A stretch of DNA of 35,558 nt from positions 1 through 35,558 of the forward strand of contig JBDNJM010000060.1 in assembly GCA_041687755.1 (NCBI GenBank). The letters are read 5' to 3'. The translations under genes were made by a program, and so were the position numbers. Of the stretch, positions 16,732 to 24,196 are shown in pieces. Position 1 is the first letter of the stretch. Each line of letters starts with the position of its first letter. The DNA comes from JBDNJM01 sp041687755 (GTDB lineage Bacteria; Planctomycetota; UBA1135; GCA-002686595). The notes under the pieces are model-generated. The model did no database searches. It was given only the letters and a program-made list of their open reading frames with translations, and was not told the origin of the DNA.

Positions 16732-17220
16732 TCAGTACAGCTCGCCGACCCGCTCTTCGTGCCTAGAGCGCACTAGACGCCAGCCGTCCGGCCCGCGCTC
16801 GAACTCGACCTCGAACCCCGCGAGCCCCAGCTGCTCCCACGCCCCGCCCCGCAGCTCCTCAACCTCGAGGTCGAAGCGCGCCGTTGCCGACTCCTCCACA
16901 ACCTCGACCTCCCAGGTCCCCCAATCGATCGTGACCCGATCGAGGCGCTCGCGCGTTTGCGGGTGCCGCTCGCCGAAGAAGCGCTGCCGCAGCGCGTCCC
17001 CGAACAGCCCGCGCGAGATCTCCGCGCTGCCCTCGTGGCGCCACTCGGGTGCGATCGGCCCCAGCACGGGGTTAACGCGGTTCTTGGCGTAGCCGCGCTC
17101 CATGCCCTCCACCGTCCAACGGACCAAGGTCTCGTCCGAGGCCAACGCACGCGCAATCGCCTTGCCCCCGAACCAGAGCACGGGGGCAGCGAGCAGGATC
17201 AGCAGCAGCTTCTTGAACAT
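16732..17220 (-). CDS. small membrane-anchored protein of unknown function (162 aa)
   Basis: Start at the ATG complementary to 17218-17220; an upstream GTG would add eight residues. MFKKLLLILLAAPVLWFGGK is an N-terminal membrane anchor or signal. The rest is soluble: helical (ETLVRWTVEGMERGYAKNRV), then beta-strands (VTIDWGTWEVEVVEESATAR; GFEVEFERGPDGWRLVRSRH). The ending GPDGWRLV is what one sees in NTF2/SnoaL-like cone folds, in which a final strand reads x-G-x-W-x-hydrophobic; that is only a suggestion. It is transcribed away from yciH across an 81-base gap and toward the laminin-B-like gene, from which it is separated by 100 bases. No family recognised. Confidence 0.75.
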   Translation of the reverse strand: MFKKLLLILLAAPVLWFGGKAIARALASDETLVRWTVEGMERGYAKNRVNPVLGPIAPEWRHEGSAEISRGLFGDALRQRFFGERHPQTRERLDRVTIDWGTWEVEVVEESATARFDLEVEELRGGAWEQLGLAGFEVEFERGPDGWRLVRSRHEERVGELY

Positions 17221-17301
17221 CGGTCTAGGGAGGCTTGGGACCAAGCTTGAACGGCGAGGCGGGCGAGGTCCGCGCGTCGCCCGCCGGTTAGCATCCCACC
17301 C

Positions 17302-17661
17302 ATGGCCAGGAATTCAGGCAACGACGGGATCGTCTTCTCGACCGAGTTCGGGCGCATGTGTCCCGGCTGCGCGAAACCCCTCGACCACTGCACCTGCGCC
17401 GGCGACCAGCCGAACGCGGGCGACGGCATCGTGCGCGTTTCGCGCCAGACCGCCGGGCGCAAGGGCAACGGCGTCACCGTCGTGACCGGCCTCCCGCTGA
17501 GCGGGCCTGAACTGAAGGCCCTCGCAAAACAGCTAAAGCAACGCTGCGGCTCCGGCGGCGCCATCAAGAACGGCCAAATCGAGATCCAGGGCGAGCACCG
17601 CGACGTCCTAGTCAGCGAGCTCGAGAAGCGCGGCTACCGGGCCAAGCGCGCCGGCGGTTAA
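17302..17661 (+). CDS. yciH: SUI1/eIF1-like translation factor YciH
   Basis: 119 residues, ATG at 17302. The N-terminus carries a zinc-ribbon-like motif CPGCAKPLDHCTC (C20, C23, C30, C32). From about residue 42 the SUI1 domain is clear: VRVSRQTAGRKGNGVTVVTG, LPLSGPELKALAKQLKQRCG, then GGAIKNGQIEIQGEHRD and LVSELEKRGYRAKRAGG. Bacterial YciH is a homologue of eukaryotic eIF1 that binds the small ribosomal subunit and affects start-site selection. Length matches the family. A palindrome begins at the first base after its stop codon, followed by a second, partial copy of its 3' end (see next entries). High confidence. Confidence 0.95.
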   Translation: MARNSGNDGIVFSTEFGRMCPGCAKPLDHCTCAGDQPNAGDGIVRVSRQTAGRKGNGVTVVTGLPLSGPELKALAKQLKQRCGSGGAIKNGQIEIQGEHRDVLVSELEKRGYRAKRAGG

Positions 17662-17694
17662 CTGGGGGAATCGTGTCCGACACGGTTCCCCCAG
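17662..17694. terminator. palindrome directly after yciH stop
   Basis: CTGGGGGAATCGTGTC (17662-17677), one-base centre, GACACGGTTCCCCCAG (17679-17694); one G-U pair, otherwise exact. It starts at the base after TAA. It probably acts as terminator, but its sequence recurs at 17784, so it may be a mobile REP-type unit. Confidence 0.65.
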
Positions 17695-17700
17695 GACGGG

Positions 17701-17766
17701 CACCGCTACATGCTGGTCCGAGAGCTTGAGGAGCGCGGCTACCGGGCCAGGCGCGCCGGTGGCTGA
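17701..17766 (+). pseudogene. duplicated 3' tail of yciH (about 20 codons)
   Basis: In the same strand sense, 17704-17766 encodes RYMLVRELEERGYRARRAGG and TGA, matching the last 20 residues of YciH (RDVLVSELEKRGYRAKRAGG) with five changes; the DNA of the last 12 codons is nearly identical. No SUI1 core precedes it. The copy is again followed by the CTGGGGGAATCGTGTC palindrome. So the unit duplicated is gene tail plus palindrome. It is too short to be a gene by itself. Confidence 0.75.
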
Positions 17767-17767
17767 G

Positions 17768-17830
17768 GCGCCGGCCCACGAACTGGGGGAATCGTGTCGG
17801 ACACGATTCCCCCAGTTCGTGGGCCGGCGC
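17768..17830. repeat. 63-base perfect palindrome
   Basis: Two 31-base arms, exact reverse complements, around a single central base; the arm begins GCGCCGGCCCACGAACTGGG and ends GGAATCGTGTC. Its inner half is the same palindrome as at 17662. It lies between yciH and the convergent arylsulfotransferase-like gene and could terminate both, but it is far longer than a terminator needs and looks like a REP-like or transposition substrate. Confidence 0.8.
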
Positions 17831-17887
17831 TTCGGGCGGCTATCGCGGGAGGCGCGCGTTGGACGCGCCCATCCCAGGCTCAGGCGA

Positions 17888-19534
17888 TCACGGAACCAAT
17901 TCGAGCGGCACCGCGTTGCTCGCGGCCAGCGGGGCGCCGGTGGCGGCGTCCAGCGTCACGAACGAGTGGTTCAAGGTCGTCCCGACTAGGGCCGCGGCCA
18001 CACCGCCCGGAACCGACAGGGTCGCGCTCCCGTTGCCGAGCGCGTCGAGCGACTGGAACGTGTTCTGCAGCACGCCCGAGTTCGCGCTGTTGATCGTGTA
18101 CAGGAAGTAGGAGTCGAAGTTCAGCGGCAGGGTCACGCCCGCGGACGTGATTCCCGGCGCCGTGCCGGTGCGAGACCCGAACAGCCAGTACAGCTCACCC
18201 GCGCGCGGGCTGCCGCCCACGAGGTCGAAGTCGACCGTGCCGCCAGCGGACACGGAGAGTTCCTGGGTGTCGGCCCACAGCATGCGCTCGTAGTAGCTGA
18301 CCTGGAAGACGATCGAGTTCGGGCTGGGGAACGTGTTGAAGAACTCCCACACGATCTGCTGGGACGGCTCCAGCTCGAACAGCCATCCGTTCTGACGTCC
18401 GCTGCAGACCAACGTGTTCCCGTTGGGCAGGCGCTCGGCGTTCGAGAGGCCGGCCGAGTACAGGTCGGTCGGGTTCGGCGCGTTGTAGCTGTAGACCTCC
18501 GTCGCCTGCGGGAAGGCGCCGCCCGGCAGCAGGTCGAAGGTGGCCGGCAGCTCGAGCTCGAGCACCGTCGAGAAGTTCAGGCTAAGGGGCGTGCCCGCCT
18601 GGTTGTTGAACAGCAGGATGTTGCCGGCGCCCGGCAGGCCCTCGGGAATGACCGAGGTGCCGTGCTGGTTGAACAGCGTCTGGGCCGAAGCGAGACCCGC
18701 GCCGTAACTCACGGGGTTGCCGTAGCGGTAGACGAGGTCACCGCCCTTGCCGAAGGTGCCGCCCGTCGAGCCGGCGGCCTCGACCGTCGTCGTCGAGTGG
18801 TCGATGACGTAGAACTCGTCGATGAACGGCGTGTTCAGGAAGACCAGGTCGCGCGTCGGGTCGTAGCTGATCGAGTTGCAGTGCTGCCAGTCGCCGTTGG
18901 ACAGGTTGGTCGGCGGGTAGTTGATGTCGATCCGCTCCGGGTGATCCGCCACGACACCGAAGTTGGGCAGGCCGGAGCTGAAGTCCTGAATCAGGTGGTC
19001 GGTCGCGTGCCACTCCCAGACGATGTTGCCCGTGGTCAGCCCGGTCTGCTGCACCTCGACAATGCTATCGGGCAGCCAGGCGCTGCCGGAGATTGTCCCC
19101 GGGTTGCGGCCCAGCGCGATCGCGTCGGTGCGGGTGAGCTTGTCCCAGGCGATGAACAGGATGTTTCCGCTCGGCAGCGGTTCGATGTCGTGGTGGTGCC
19201 AGACGTCGGGGCCGTCGTAGTTGAAGTCCCACAGCAGGGTGCTGTCAAAAGCCAGGCGCTGGGCACCGCCGCCGGATCCGCCGATACCCGGGTTGCCGGC
19301 GGTCTGCTTGGTCCGGATCAGCGTCCCGTCGGCCTCCAGGTACATCGCATTGCCCGGATTGAAGCCCGACGTCCAGGTGTGGACCGTCGTGCCGGTGTTG
19401 TCGATCAGGAAGCTCGAGCCCGTCCCGCTCGGCCCGTACATGCGGAATCCGGGAGCGACCGACTGTGCCTCGGCCATCGAGCCGAGGAGGGCGGGGGCGA
19501 ACAGCACAGAGGGAGCTAGGATGCGGGAAATCAT
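17888..19534 (-). CDS. secreted arylsulfotransferase-like (ASST family) protein (548 aa)
   Basis: ATG complementary to 19532-19534 begins a signal peptide (MISRILAPSVLFAPALLGSM, cut near AEA-QS). The body matches the ASST family, a beta-propeller: DNTGTTVHTWTSGFNPGNAM, LLWDFNYDGPDVWHHHDIEP, LPSGNILFIAWD, IVEVQQTGLTTGNIVWEWHA, DWQHCNSISYDPTRDLVFLN, GNILLFNNQAG and GNTLVCSGRQNGWLFELEPS. The HHHDIEPLPSGN segment is the usual catalytic-loop region, with conserved His. These enzymes transfer sulfate between phenolic compounds; many planctomycete relatives are uncharacterised. The last ~130 residues are a separate beta module with SATLSVPGGVAAALVGTTLN and an ending ASNAVPLELVP, recalling the other exported proteins here. 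An extension upstream (to 19627) is rejected for lack of a signal. Confidence 0.85.
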   Translation of the reverse strand: MISRILAPSVLFAPALLGSMAEAQSVAPGFRMYGPSGTGSSFLIDNTGTTVHTWTSGFNPGNAMYLEADGTLIRTKQTAGNPGIGGSGGGAQRLAFDSTLLWDFNYDGPDVWHHHDIEPLPSGNILFIAWDKLTRTDAIALGRNPGTISGSAWLPDSIVEVQQTGLTTGNIVWEWHATDHLIQDFSSGLPNFGVVADHPERIDINYPPTNLSNGDWQHCNSISYDPTRDLVFLNTPFIDEFYVIDHSTTTVEAAGSTGGTFGKGGDLVYRYGNPVSYGAGLASAQTLFNQHGTSVIPEGLPGAGNILLFNNQAGTPLSLNFSTVLELELPATFDLLPGGAFPQATEVYSYNAPNPTDLYSAGLSNAERLPNGNTLVCSGRQNGWLFELEPSQQIVWEFFNTFPSPNSIVFQVSYYERMLWADTQELSVSAGGTVDFDLVGGSPRAGELYWLFGSRTGTAPGITSAGVTLPLNFDSYFLYTINSANSGVLQNTFQSLDALGNGSATLSVPGGVAAALVGTTLNHSFVTLDAATGAPLAASNAVPLELVP

Positions 19535-19659
19535 GGGGACGCCACCGTAGCAGAGGCGTTCCGAACGCGCCCGCAGGGCCGCCCCGTCGTACGACGGGAG
19601 CCCACCTGACCGGCCCTTCCGTTCCACCTAGCCCTCCCCGGCCCTTCCAGCCCCAATCC

Positions 19660-20199
19660 ATGTCCTCACGTCTTCGCGCCCTGACTCTTCCCGCGCTCCT
19701 GCTCGGCTCCTTCGCCCTCTCCTCCTGCGGCACGGATGCGGGCGCGGAAGTCGGCTCCGCCTCCGGGAGCGGCGAGGCCTCAGCCGCGGAGCAGCTGCTG
19801 AACCTGCGCGCCGGCATCGAAGCCCTCCAGGCCAAGCCCGAGGTCGAGGCGGACCGGATCCAGGTGATCCACGTCCTGATCGGCTACTCCGGAGCCCCGC
19901 GGATGAACATTAGCCGCTCCGCGGAGGACGCGGAAATCCTCGCCGCGCGGGTCTACGACCTGGCCAAGAACGGCGAGTCGATGACGACCCTCAAGCGCGA
20001 GTTCTCCGAGGACAGCGGCAACGGCAACTACGGCATGGTCATGAACGGCGGCGGCAACTCCGGCGACACTCCGCGCAACCAAATGGTCCCCGCCTTCGGC
20101 AACACCGGCTGGCGCCTCGAGGTCGGCGAGATCGGCGTTGCGCCGCTGCACCCGACGGACAGCCCCTTCGGCTGGCACATTATCCAGCGCACCGAGTAG
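19660..20199 (+). CDS. parvulin-type peptidyl-prolyl isomerase lipoprotein (179 aa)
   Basis: ATG at 19660. Lipoprotein signal MSSRLRALTLPALLLGSFAL followed by SSC (C23). After a Gly/Ser/Ala linker and a helix, residues about 65-179 match rotamase/parvulin (PpiC/SurA) features: DRIQVIHVLIGYSG, ILAARVYDLAKNGESMTTLK, REFSEDSGNGNYGMVMNGGG, MVPAFGNTGWRLEVGEIGVA and the end DSPFGWHIIQRTE. It would act outside the cytoplasmic membrane as a folding helper. The usual second motif (D.GS..GGDLG) is partly changed (SGNGNYGMVMNGGG), so activity is not certain. Divergent from the ASST-like gene across 125 bases. Confidence 0.85.
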   Translation: MSSRLRALTLPALLLGSFALSSCGTDAGAEVGSASGSGEASAAEQLLNLRAGIEALQAKPEVEADRIQVIHVLIGYSGAPRMNISRSAEDAEILAARVYDLAKNGESMTTLKREFSEDSGNGNYGMVMNGGGNSGDTPRNQMVPAFGNTGWRLEVGEIGVAPLHPTDSPFGWHIIQRTE

Positions 20200-20230
20200 T
20201 CCCGGGCCGTCGCCAAGCCTGAAATTGAAA

Positions 20231-20270
20231 GGTCCAGGAGCTCGCCGATTGGCAAGCTCCCGGGCCTTGT
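20231..20270 (+). terminator. terminator after the parvulin-like gene
   Basis: Imperfect 16-bp stem: arms 20231-20246 (GGTCCAGGAGCTCGCC) and 20251-20266, loop GATT, two mismatches and a G-U pair, followed by TTGTTCATT. It lies 31 bases after the stop. Confidence 0.7.
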
Positions 20271-20310
20271 TCATTCGGCGGCGTGTTGCTCAGCCCGGTG
20301 GCTCAGCAAT

Positions 20311-20400
20311 TTGGGGCCCAGCCTTCGGGGGCCCAGCCTTCGGGGGCCCAGCCTTCGGGCGGGCCAGCCCTCGGGGGGGCCAGCCACTTGGAGGCTCAGC
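20311..20400. repeat. 15-16 base minisatellite
   Basis: Five to six tandem copies of a unit TTCGGGGGCCCAGCC: 20311-20323 (13 bases, partial), 20324-20338, 20339-20353 (identical), 20354-20369, 20370-20385 (diverged) and a distant one at 20386-20400. It abuts, and its last unit contains, the stop codon of the DUF2203 gene. Copy number is likely to vary among strains. Confidence 0.8.
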
Positions 20401-20749
20401 TCGACCAGACCGGCGCTTCGCTGAAGGCGCCGTCGCCGGCGCTCACGCGGAAGCCAGACTCCAGGCTGCCATCGGGTCCAGGCAGGTGCACGACGGATTT
20501 AGACCCCACATCGACACTGGCGCCTAGGCGCTCGAGCTCTTCTGTGGCGAGGCGAATCTCCCGCTTGTGGTTGGCGAGATCGGCCACGAGATTTCCAAAG
20601 ACATCGTCGCTGACGCCCTCGATCTTGAGTCGCCGCTGACGGCGCTCGAGGGCGGAGATGGCAACGCTGCGCTCGTCGAGTTCGGTCGCAATGGACTCCA
20701 ACAGCGGACGCAGGCTTTCGGCTTCGGTTCGGTCGTAGGTTCTTTTCAC
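20396..20749 (-). CDS. DUF2203-like protein (117 aa)
   Basis: I chose the GTG complementary to 20747-20749 because a perfect AAGGAGG lies 7 bases before it and the family begins at this point (VKRTYDRTEAESLRPLLESI). A longer frame to 20812 runs through the ribosome binding site. The protein is a helical hairpin (ISALERRQRRLKIEGVSDDV; NLVADLANHKREIRLATEEL) followed by LGASVDVGSKSVVHLPGPDG, and FRVSAGDGAFSEAP. DUF2203 proteins end with a strand reading (L/V)DFPxxxxGxxVxLCW(R/K)xGExx(I/V)xxWH; here the end is shorter, WSS and stop, inside the minisatellite. Function of the family is unknown. The strong ribosome binding site is unusual for this window. Confidence 0.75.
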   Translation of the reverse strand: MKRTYDRTEAESLRPLLESIATELDERSVAISALERRQRRLKIEGVSDDVFGNLVADLANHKREIRLATEELERLGASVDVGSKSVVHLPGPDGSLESGFRVSAGDGAFSEAPVWSS

Positions 20750-20756
20750 GGTGCAC

Positions 20757-20763
20757 CTCCTTG
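20757..20763 (-). promoter_or_regulatory. strong Shine-Dalgarno site
   Basis: On the minus strand AAGGAGG precedes the GTG start of the DUF2203 gene by 7 bases. It decides the start of that gene. Confidence 0.8.
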
Positions 20764-20879
20764 GGGCGTTTCGGACAGCGTCCAGTACGAGCGAGGCCTC
20801 GAAGCGAGACATCGGGGTGGTCAGGTGCTGTCGCAGTACATCTATCGACCAGAAGCCGGGGTCATGCCACCTAGGGCAC

Positions 20880-20901
20880 GCCCAGTTTGGAAAAACTGGG
20901 C
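20880..20901. terminator. hairpin between the CNNM gene and the DUF2203 gene
   Basis: GCCCAGTTT (20880-20888), loop GGAA, AAACTGGGC (20893-20901). Exact 9-bp stem. It lies downstream of the minus-strand CNNM/CBS gene (ends at 21033) and upstream of the DUF2203 gene. Nothing else is recognisable between 20770 and 21032. Confidence 0.55.
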
Positions 20902-21032
20902 CTGGGACGGCTCAAGCGGCCGCTGCCCCGACCTTTGCGGCTGCACGGAACCTTTTTTCGGTTTCGATTGAAGGCCCTAGCACCACCTCCCGGGTGGCTC
21001 CGTGCCGAGTCGATTCGCGCCCGGCGCCAGAA

Positions 21033-22163
21033 TTACTCGGGTCCGTCCGGGGAATCGCTCGCACCGCTGCCGAGCTCCAGCTTCGCATCCTCGGCTCCGC
21101 TTGCGGAGCTGCCTGCGCCCTCGCCCCGCATGCGGCTGCGGCGCAGGGCGAGCTCCTGCATGTCGTCGACCTCGTCATGCTCGTCCACGATCTCGCGCCC
21201 CAGCATCTCTTCGAGTACGTCTTCGAGCGTGATCACGCCCTCGAACCCGCCGTACTCGTCCGCCACGGCCATCATGTGCACGCGATCCGCCAGGAACATG
21301 CGCAGCAGCTCGTGCGCGGGCATCGTCTCCGGCACGAAATGGATCGGCCGCATCAGATCGCGCAGAATTAGGCCCGCCGAGCCGTTGTGCTGGGCCGCAT
21401 CGAACACGTCGCGCCGGAACACCTGGCCGACGATTTTGTCCCGGTTCTCGCCCTCGGTCAGCGGGACCCGGCTGTGGGCGAAGCGCTCCGGATGGGCGAC
21501 CAGCTCGGCCACGAGTTGGTCCTCCGAATGTGTCTCGACGACCGTCCGCGGCGTGCGCAGGTCCCCAGCCGTGACCTGATCCAGGCGCAGGGCGTTCTGC
21601 ACCCAACGGTGCTCCTCCGCCCGCATGCCGCCGGCCTTTGCCACCAGCCCCGACACGACCATGACCTCGTCCTCGCTCGGCCCGTGGGCTGCGCCGGAAC
21701 CCGTGAGTTTGTTCATCGCCCACTTGGCGATCTTGACCACCGGCCAGGTCGCCCAGATCATGGCCTGGACCGGCCAGACGATCGAGGGCCCCAGCCGGCT
21801 CGCGTAGCGCACGCCGACGCTCTTGGGCACGATCTCGGTCAACGCCAGCACGAGGAACGTGAAGATGCCCGCGAAGATGCCCACGGCCTTGCTGCCGTAG
21901 AGCTCTCCGATCATCGCGCCGCACCAGGCCGAGCCAACCGTGTGAGCGATCGTGTTGACCGTCAGGATCGCGGCGATCGGCTCCTCCACGCCGGCGCGCA
22001 AGGCGCTCAGGCGGCGGGCGCCCTTGACTCCATTGCCGACCATGACCTGGATCCGCGCGGGCGACAGGGTGTAGAGCGCCGCCTCGAACAGGGAGCAGAG
22101 GAACGAGGCGAGCAGCGTCAGGCTAGCGACGATCAGGACCGGGGTCACGGGAGCAGGGGGCAA
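21033..22163 (-). CDS. CNNM/HlyC-CorC-type membrane protein with CBS pair (376 aa)
   Basis: The reading frame begins at a TTG at 22161-22163 (PPAPVTPVLIVASLTLLASF); a GTG five codons later is also possible. Residues 1-145 form the CNNM (DUF21) membrane domain with about four helices (LIVASLTLLASFLCSLFEAA; AILTVNTIAHTVGSAWCGAM; VGIFAGIFTFLVLALTEIVP, with the typical E-I-V-P-K). Residues about 200-320 are a CBS pair (RTPRTVVETHSEDQLVAELV; LMRPIHFVPETMPAHELLRM; HMMAVADEYGGFEGVITLED). The signature EDVLEEMLGREIVDEHDE follows. The CorC_HlyC domain of longer members is absent; an Ala/Gly/Ser-rich tail ends it. Family members are implicated in magnesium or other cation transport; localisation is the inner membrane. 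Confidence 0.92.
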   Translation of the reverse strand: MPPAPVTPVLIVASLTLLASFLCSLFEAALYTLSPARIQVMVGNGVKGARRLSALRAGVEEPIAAILTVNTIAHTVGSAWCGAMIGELYGSKAVGIFAGIFTFLVLALTEIVPKSVGVRYASRLGPSIVWPVQAMIWATWPVVKIAKWAMNKLTGSGAAHGPSEDEVMVVSGLVAKAGGMRAEEHRWVQNALRLDQVTAGDLRTPRTVVETHSEDQLVAELVAHPERFAHSRVPLTEGENRDKIVGQVFRRDVFDAAQHNGSAGLILRDLMRPIHFVPETMPAHELLRMFLADRVHMMAVADEYGGFEGVITLEDVLEEMLGREIVDEHDEVDDMQELALRRSRMRGEGAGSSASGAEDAKLELGSGASDSPDGPE

Positions 22164-22315
22164 GGGGAAATCGGCGGGCAGGAAACAGAGAGCCTAGGGA
22201 CTGCGGCTCGGAACCTGTGAGGAATAGCCGAGCGGGGGGCCTCGCGCTTCGAGAGCGGCGTGCGCGCATCAAGGATGCTTTGCCGGAAGCGCGACGCCAT
22301 GCAGGTCGAATCCGC

Positions 22316-24001
22316 TCAGACGCCCAAGACTTCCCGGGCGCGGGCGACGGCGTTGCTGAGGCAGCCCTCGTCGAACGGGCTCGTGAGGCCCGCCGAACGG
22401 ACCAGGGCCTGGAAGGGCTGCGAGCCGCCGCGCTTGCAGAGCGCGACGTAGCGCTGCAGCGCGTCCTCGGCGTTGTCGTTCGAGAGCGCCCAGAACTGCA
22501 GCGCCACCGTCTGCGCCAGCACGTAGTCGATGTAGTAGAACGGCGCTCCGAAGATGTGCCCTTGGGCCTGCCAGCGGCCGCCCATCGCGGGATGCTCGAG
22601 GTCGCCCCAGTCGCGCCACGGGAGGTAGGTGCGCTCCATTTCCTGCCACAGCTTGTGGCGGCCCTCGGGTCCGAGGTCCGGGTTGGCGTACAGCTCGTGC
22701 TGGAAGTGGTCGACGGCCGTGCCGTAGGGCAGGAACATCAGGGACTCGGTCAGGTGCACTCGCCGGAAGCGCTCGGCGTCCTCGCCGAAGAAGCGCTCCA
22801 TCTCGGGCCAGGTCAGGAACTCGAGCGCCATCGAGTGGATCTCGGCGGACTCGTACGTCGGCCAGTGGAAGTCGCAGGGCCACAGGCCGGCGCTGGACCA
22901 GTTCTGGAACGCGTGCCCGACCTCGTGGGTGAGCACCTCGACGTCGCCCTTCGTGCCGTTGAAGTTGGCGAAGATGAACGGCATTCCGTAGCCGGGGAAC
23001 GAGGTGCAGAAGCCGCCGCCCGCCTTACCCTCGCGCGCCTCCAAGTCCACGAAGTCGCCGCTGGTCAGCTCGCCGAAGAACTTCGAGAGCTCCGGCCCCA
23101 TCGCGTCGAACATCTCCTGCGCGCGCGCCACCTGCCAGGGTCCATCCCCCTTGGGCGCGGGGTTGCCTTGGGGGTCCTGGACGTACTCGTCCCAGGCCTG
23201 GAGCCGGCCGAGCCCGAGTCGGCCCGCCTGGGCCTCGACGAGCTTCGCGCACAGCGGCACGATCTCGTCGCGCACGCTGGCGCGGAAACGCTCGACGTCC
23301 GCCTGGTCGTAGTCGACACGGCACATCCGGTCGTAGCCGACCTTCACGAAGTTGTCGGCGCCCAGCTTCGAGGCGATTTCGGTTCGCACGCGCACGAGCC
23401 CGTCGAAGATCCGGTCCAGCTCCGGACGCTGCTCTGCAAACCACCCCCACGTCACCTGCTCGGCGCCGTGGCGCACCGCCCGATCGCTGTGCTGCCGAAA
23501 GCGCGCCATCGTGGAGAGGTTCTCCCGCGCCCCCTGGAACTCGAGCTTCGCGCCGGCCAGCAGCGCCGTGTACTCGGAGGACAGCTTCGACTCCTCGGTC
23601 AGGAGCGCCTTGATCTCCGGCGCGAAGGCCAGCACCTCGGAGGCCCACAGAGCGAACGCCTGGGGGCCGATCGCCGCCTCCAGCTCCGCCCGCAGGGGAT
23701 GCTCGAGCAGCGCCCGCTTGACCGAGATCTCCAGCTCCGTCCAGCGCGGCTCCGCCGCCTCCCAGGCCTCGCGCTGGGCCACGCGCTCAGCGTCGGCCGT
23801 GTCCTGACTGAAGCGCAGGCTGACCCAGCTCGCGTAGTCCTGCACGCCGCACCGCGCCGTCTCCCACGTGCGCACGAAGCCCAGCGCATCCTCGATCCCG
23901 GCCGAGCCGGCCAAGCCGGCGAGCACCTCGTCCGTGCGCGACGCCAAGACGTCGAGGTCGGGGGCTTCAGGGAGAATTGCGGCGTAGGTCGTGCTCGGCA
24001 T
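22316..24001 (-). CDS. M3 family oligoendopeptidase (PepF-like, 561 aa)
   Basis: ATG complementary to 23999-24001. The zinc-peptidase motif HEVGH is at residues 359-363 (VEVLTHEVGHAFQNW), with the third ligand E387 in YESAEIHSMALEFL, at the spacing expected for M3 peptidases. Further family sections: YPGYGMPFIFANFNG-like (FPGYGMPFIFANFNGTKGDV), LPYGTAVDHFQHELYANPDL, FGAPFYYIDYVLAQTVALQF. The N-terminal ~190 residues are helical and channel-forming. No signal peptide, so cytoplasmic; it degrades short peptides. Length is typical for oligoendopeptidase F. Divergent from the small lipoprotein gene at 24197. Confidence 0.93.
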   Translation of the reverse strand: MPSTTYAAILPEAPDLDVLASRTDEVLAGLAGSAGIEDALGFVRTWETARCGVQDYASWVSLRFSQDTADAERVAQREAWEAAEPRWTELEISVKRALLEHPLRAELEAAIGPQAFALWASEVLAFAPEIKALLTEESKLSSEYTALLAGAKLEFQGARENLSTMARFRQHSDRAVRHGAEQVTWGWFAEQRPELDRIFDGLVRVRTEIASKLGADNFVKVGYDRMCRVDYDQADVERFRASVRDEIVPLCAKLVEAQAGRLGLGRLQAWDEYVQDPQGNPAPKGDGPWQVARAQEMFDAMGPELSKFFGELTSGDFVDLEAREGKAGGGFCTSFPGYGMPFIFANFNGTKGDVEVLTHEVGHAFQNWSSAGLWPCDFHWPTYESAEIHSMALEFLTWPEMERFFGEDAERFRRVHLTESLMFLPYGTAVDHFQHELYANPDLGPEGRHKLWQEMERTYLPWRDWGDLEHPAMGGRWQAQGHIFGAPFYYIDYVLAQTVALQFWALSNDNAEDALQRYVALCKRGGSQPFQALVRSAGLTSPFDEGCLSNAVARAREVLGV

Positions 24002-24027
24002 CGGAGGGTTCCAAACGGGGGCTTCTT

Positions 24028-24102
24028 GATGTGTCTCGGAAGACTTCAGTTTACGTCCAGCTCGTCCCGGAACAGGAGCCCAGCTCGTCGGGTTGACACA
24101 TC
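24028..24102. repeat. spaced 8-base inverted repeat between divergent genes
   Basis: GATGTGTC (24028-24035) and GACACATC (24095-24102), exact, 59 bases apart, in the gap between the peptidase and the lipoprotein gene. Could be paired operator half-sites or chance. Confidence 0.3.
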
Positions 24103-24196
24103 CCCCCCCCGCTCCACAGCCCTGGCCCCCTTGCGGAGCCCTTGCGGGCCCCGCGATTCATTCCAACAACGCCTCCCGATTTTTAGCCCCACCCCC

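Noticed and set aside
20283..20639. Plus-strand frame encoding GAQPS pentapeptides
   Set aside because: Product of the minisatellite; it continues antisense to the DUF2203 gene and has no start signal.
24093..24098. TTGACA as a -35 box before the small lipoprotein
   Set aside because: No matching -10 hexamer at 16-18 bases; the downstream sequence is a C-run.
22217..24196. Long plus-strand frame running into the small lipoprotein (808 codons)
   Set aside because: It is antisense to the M3 peptidase with HEVGH; only the last 148 codons, after the lipoprotein signal, are real.
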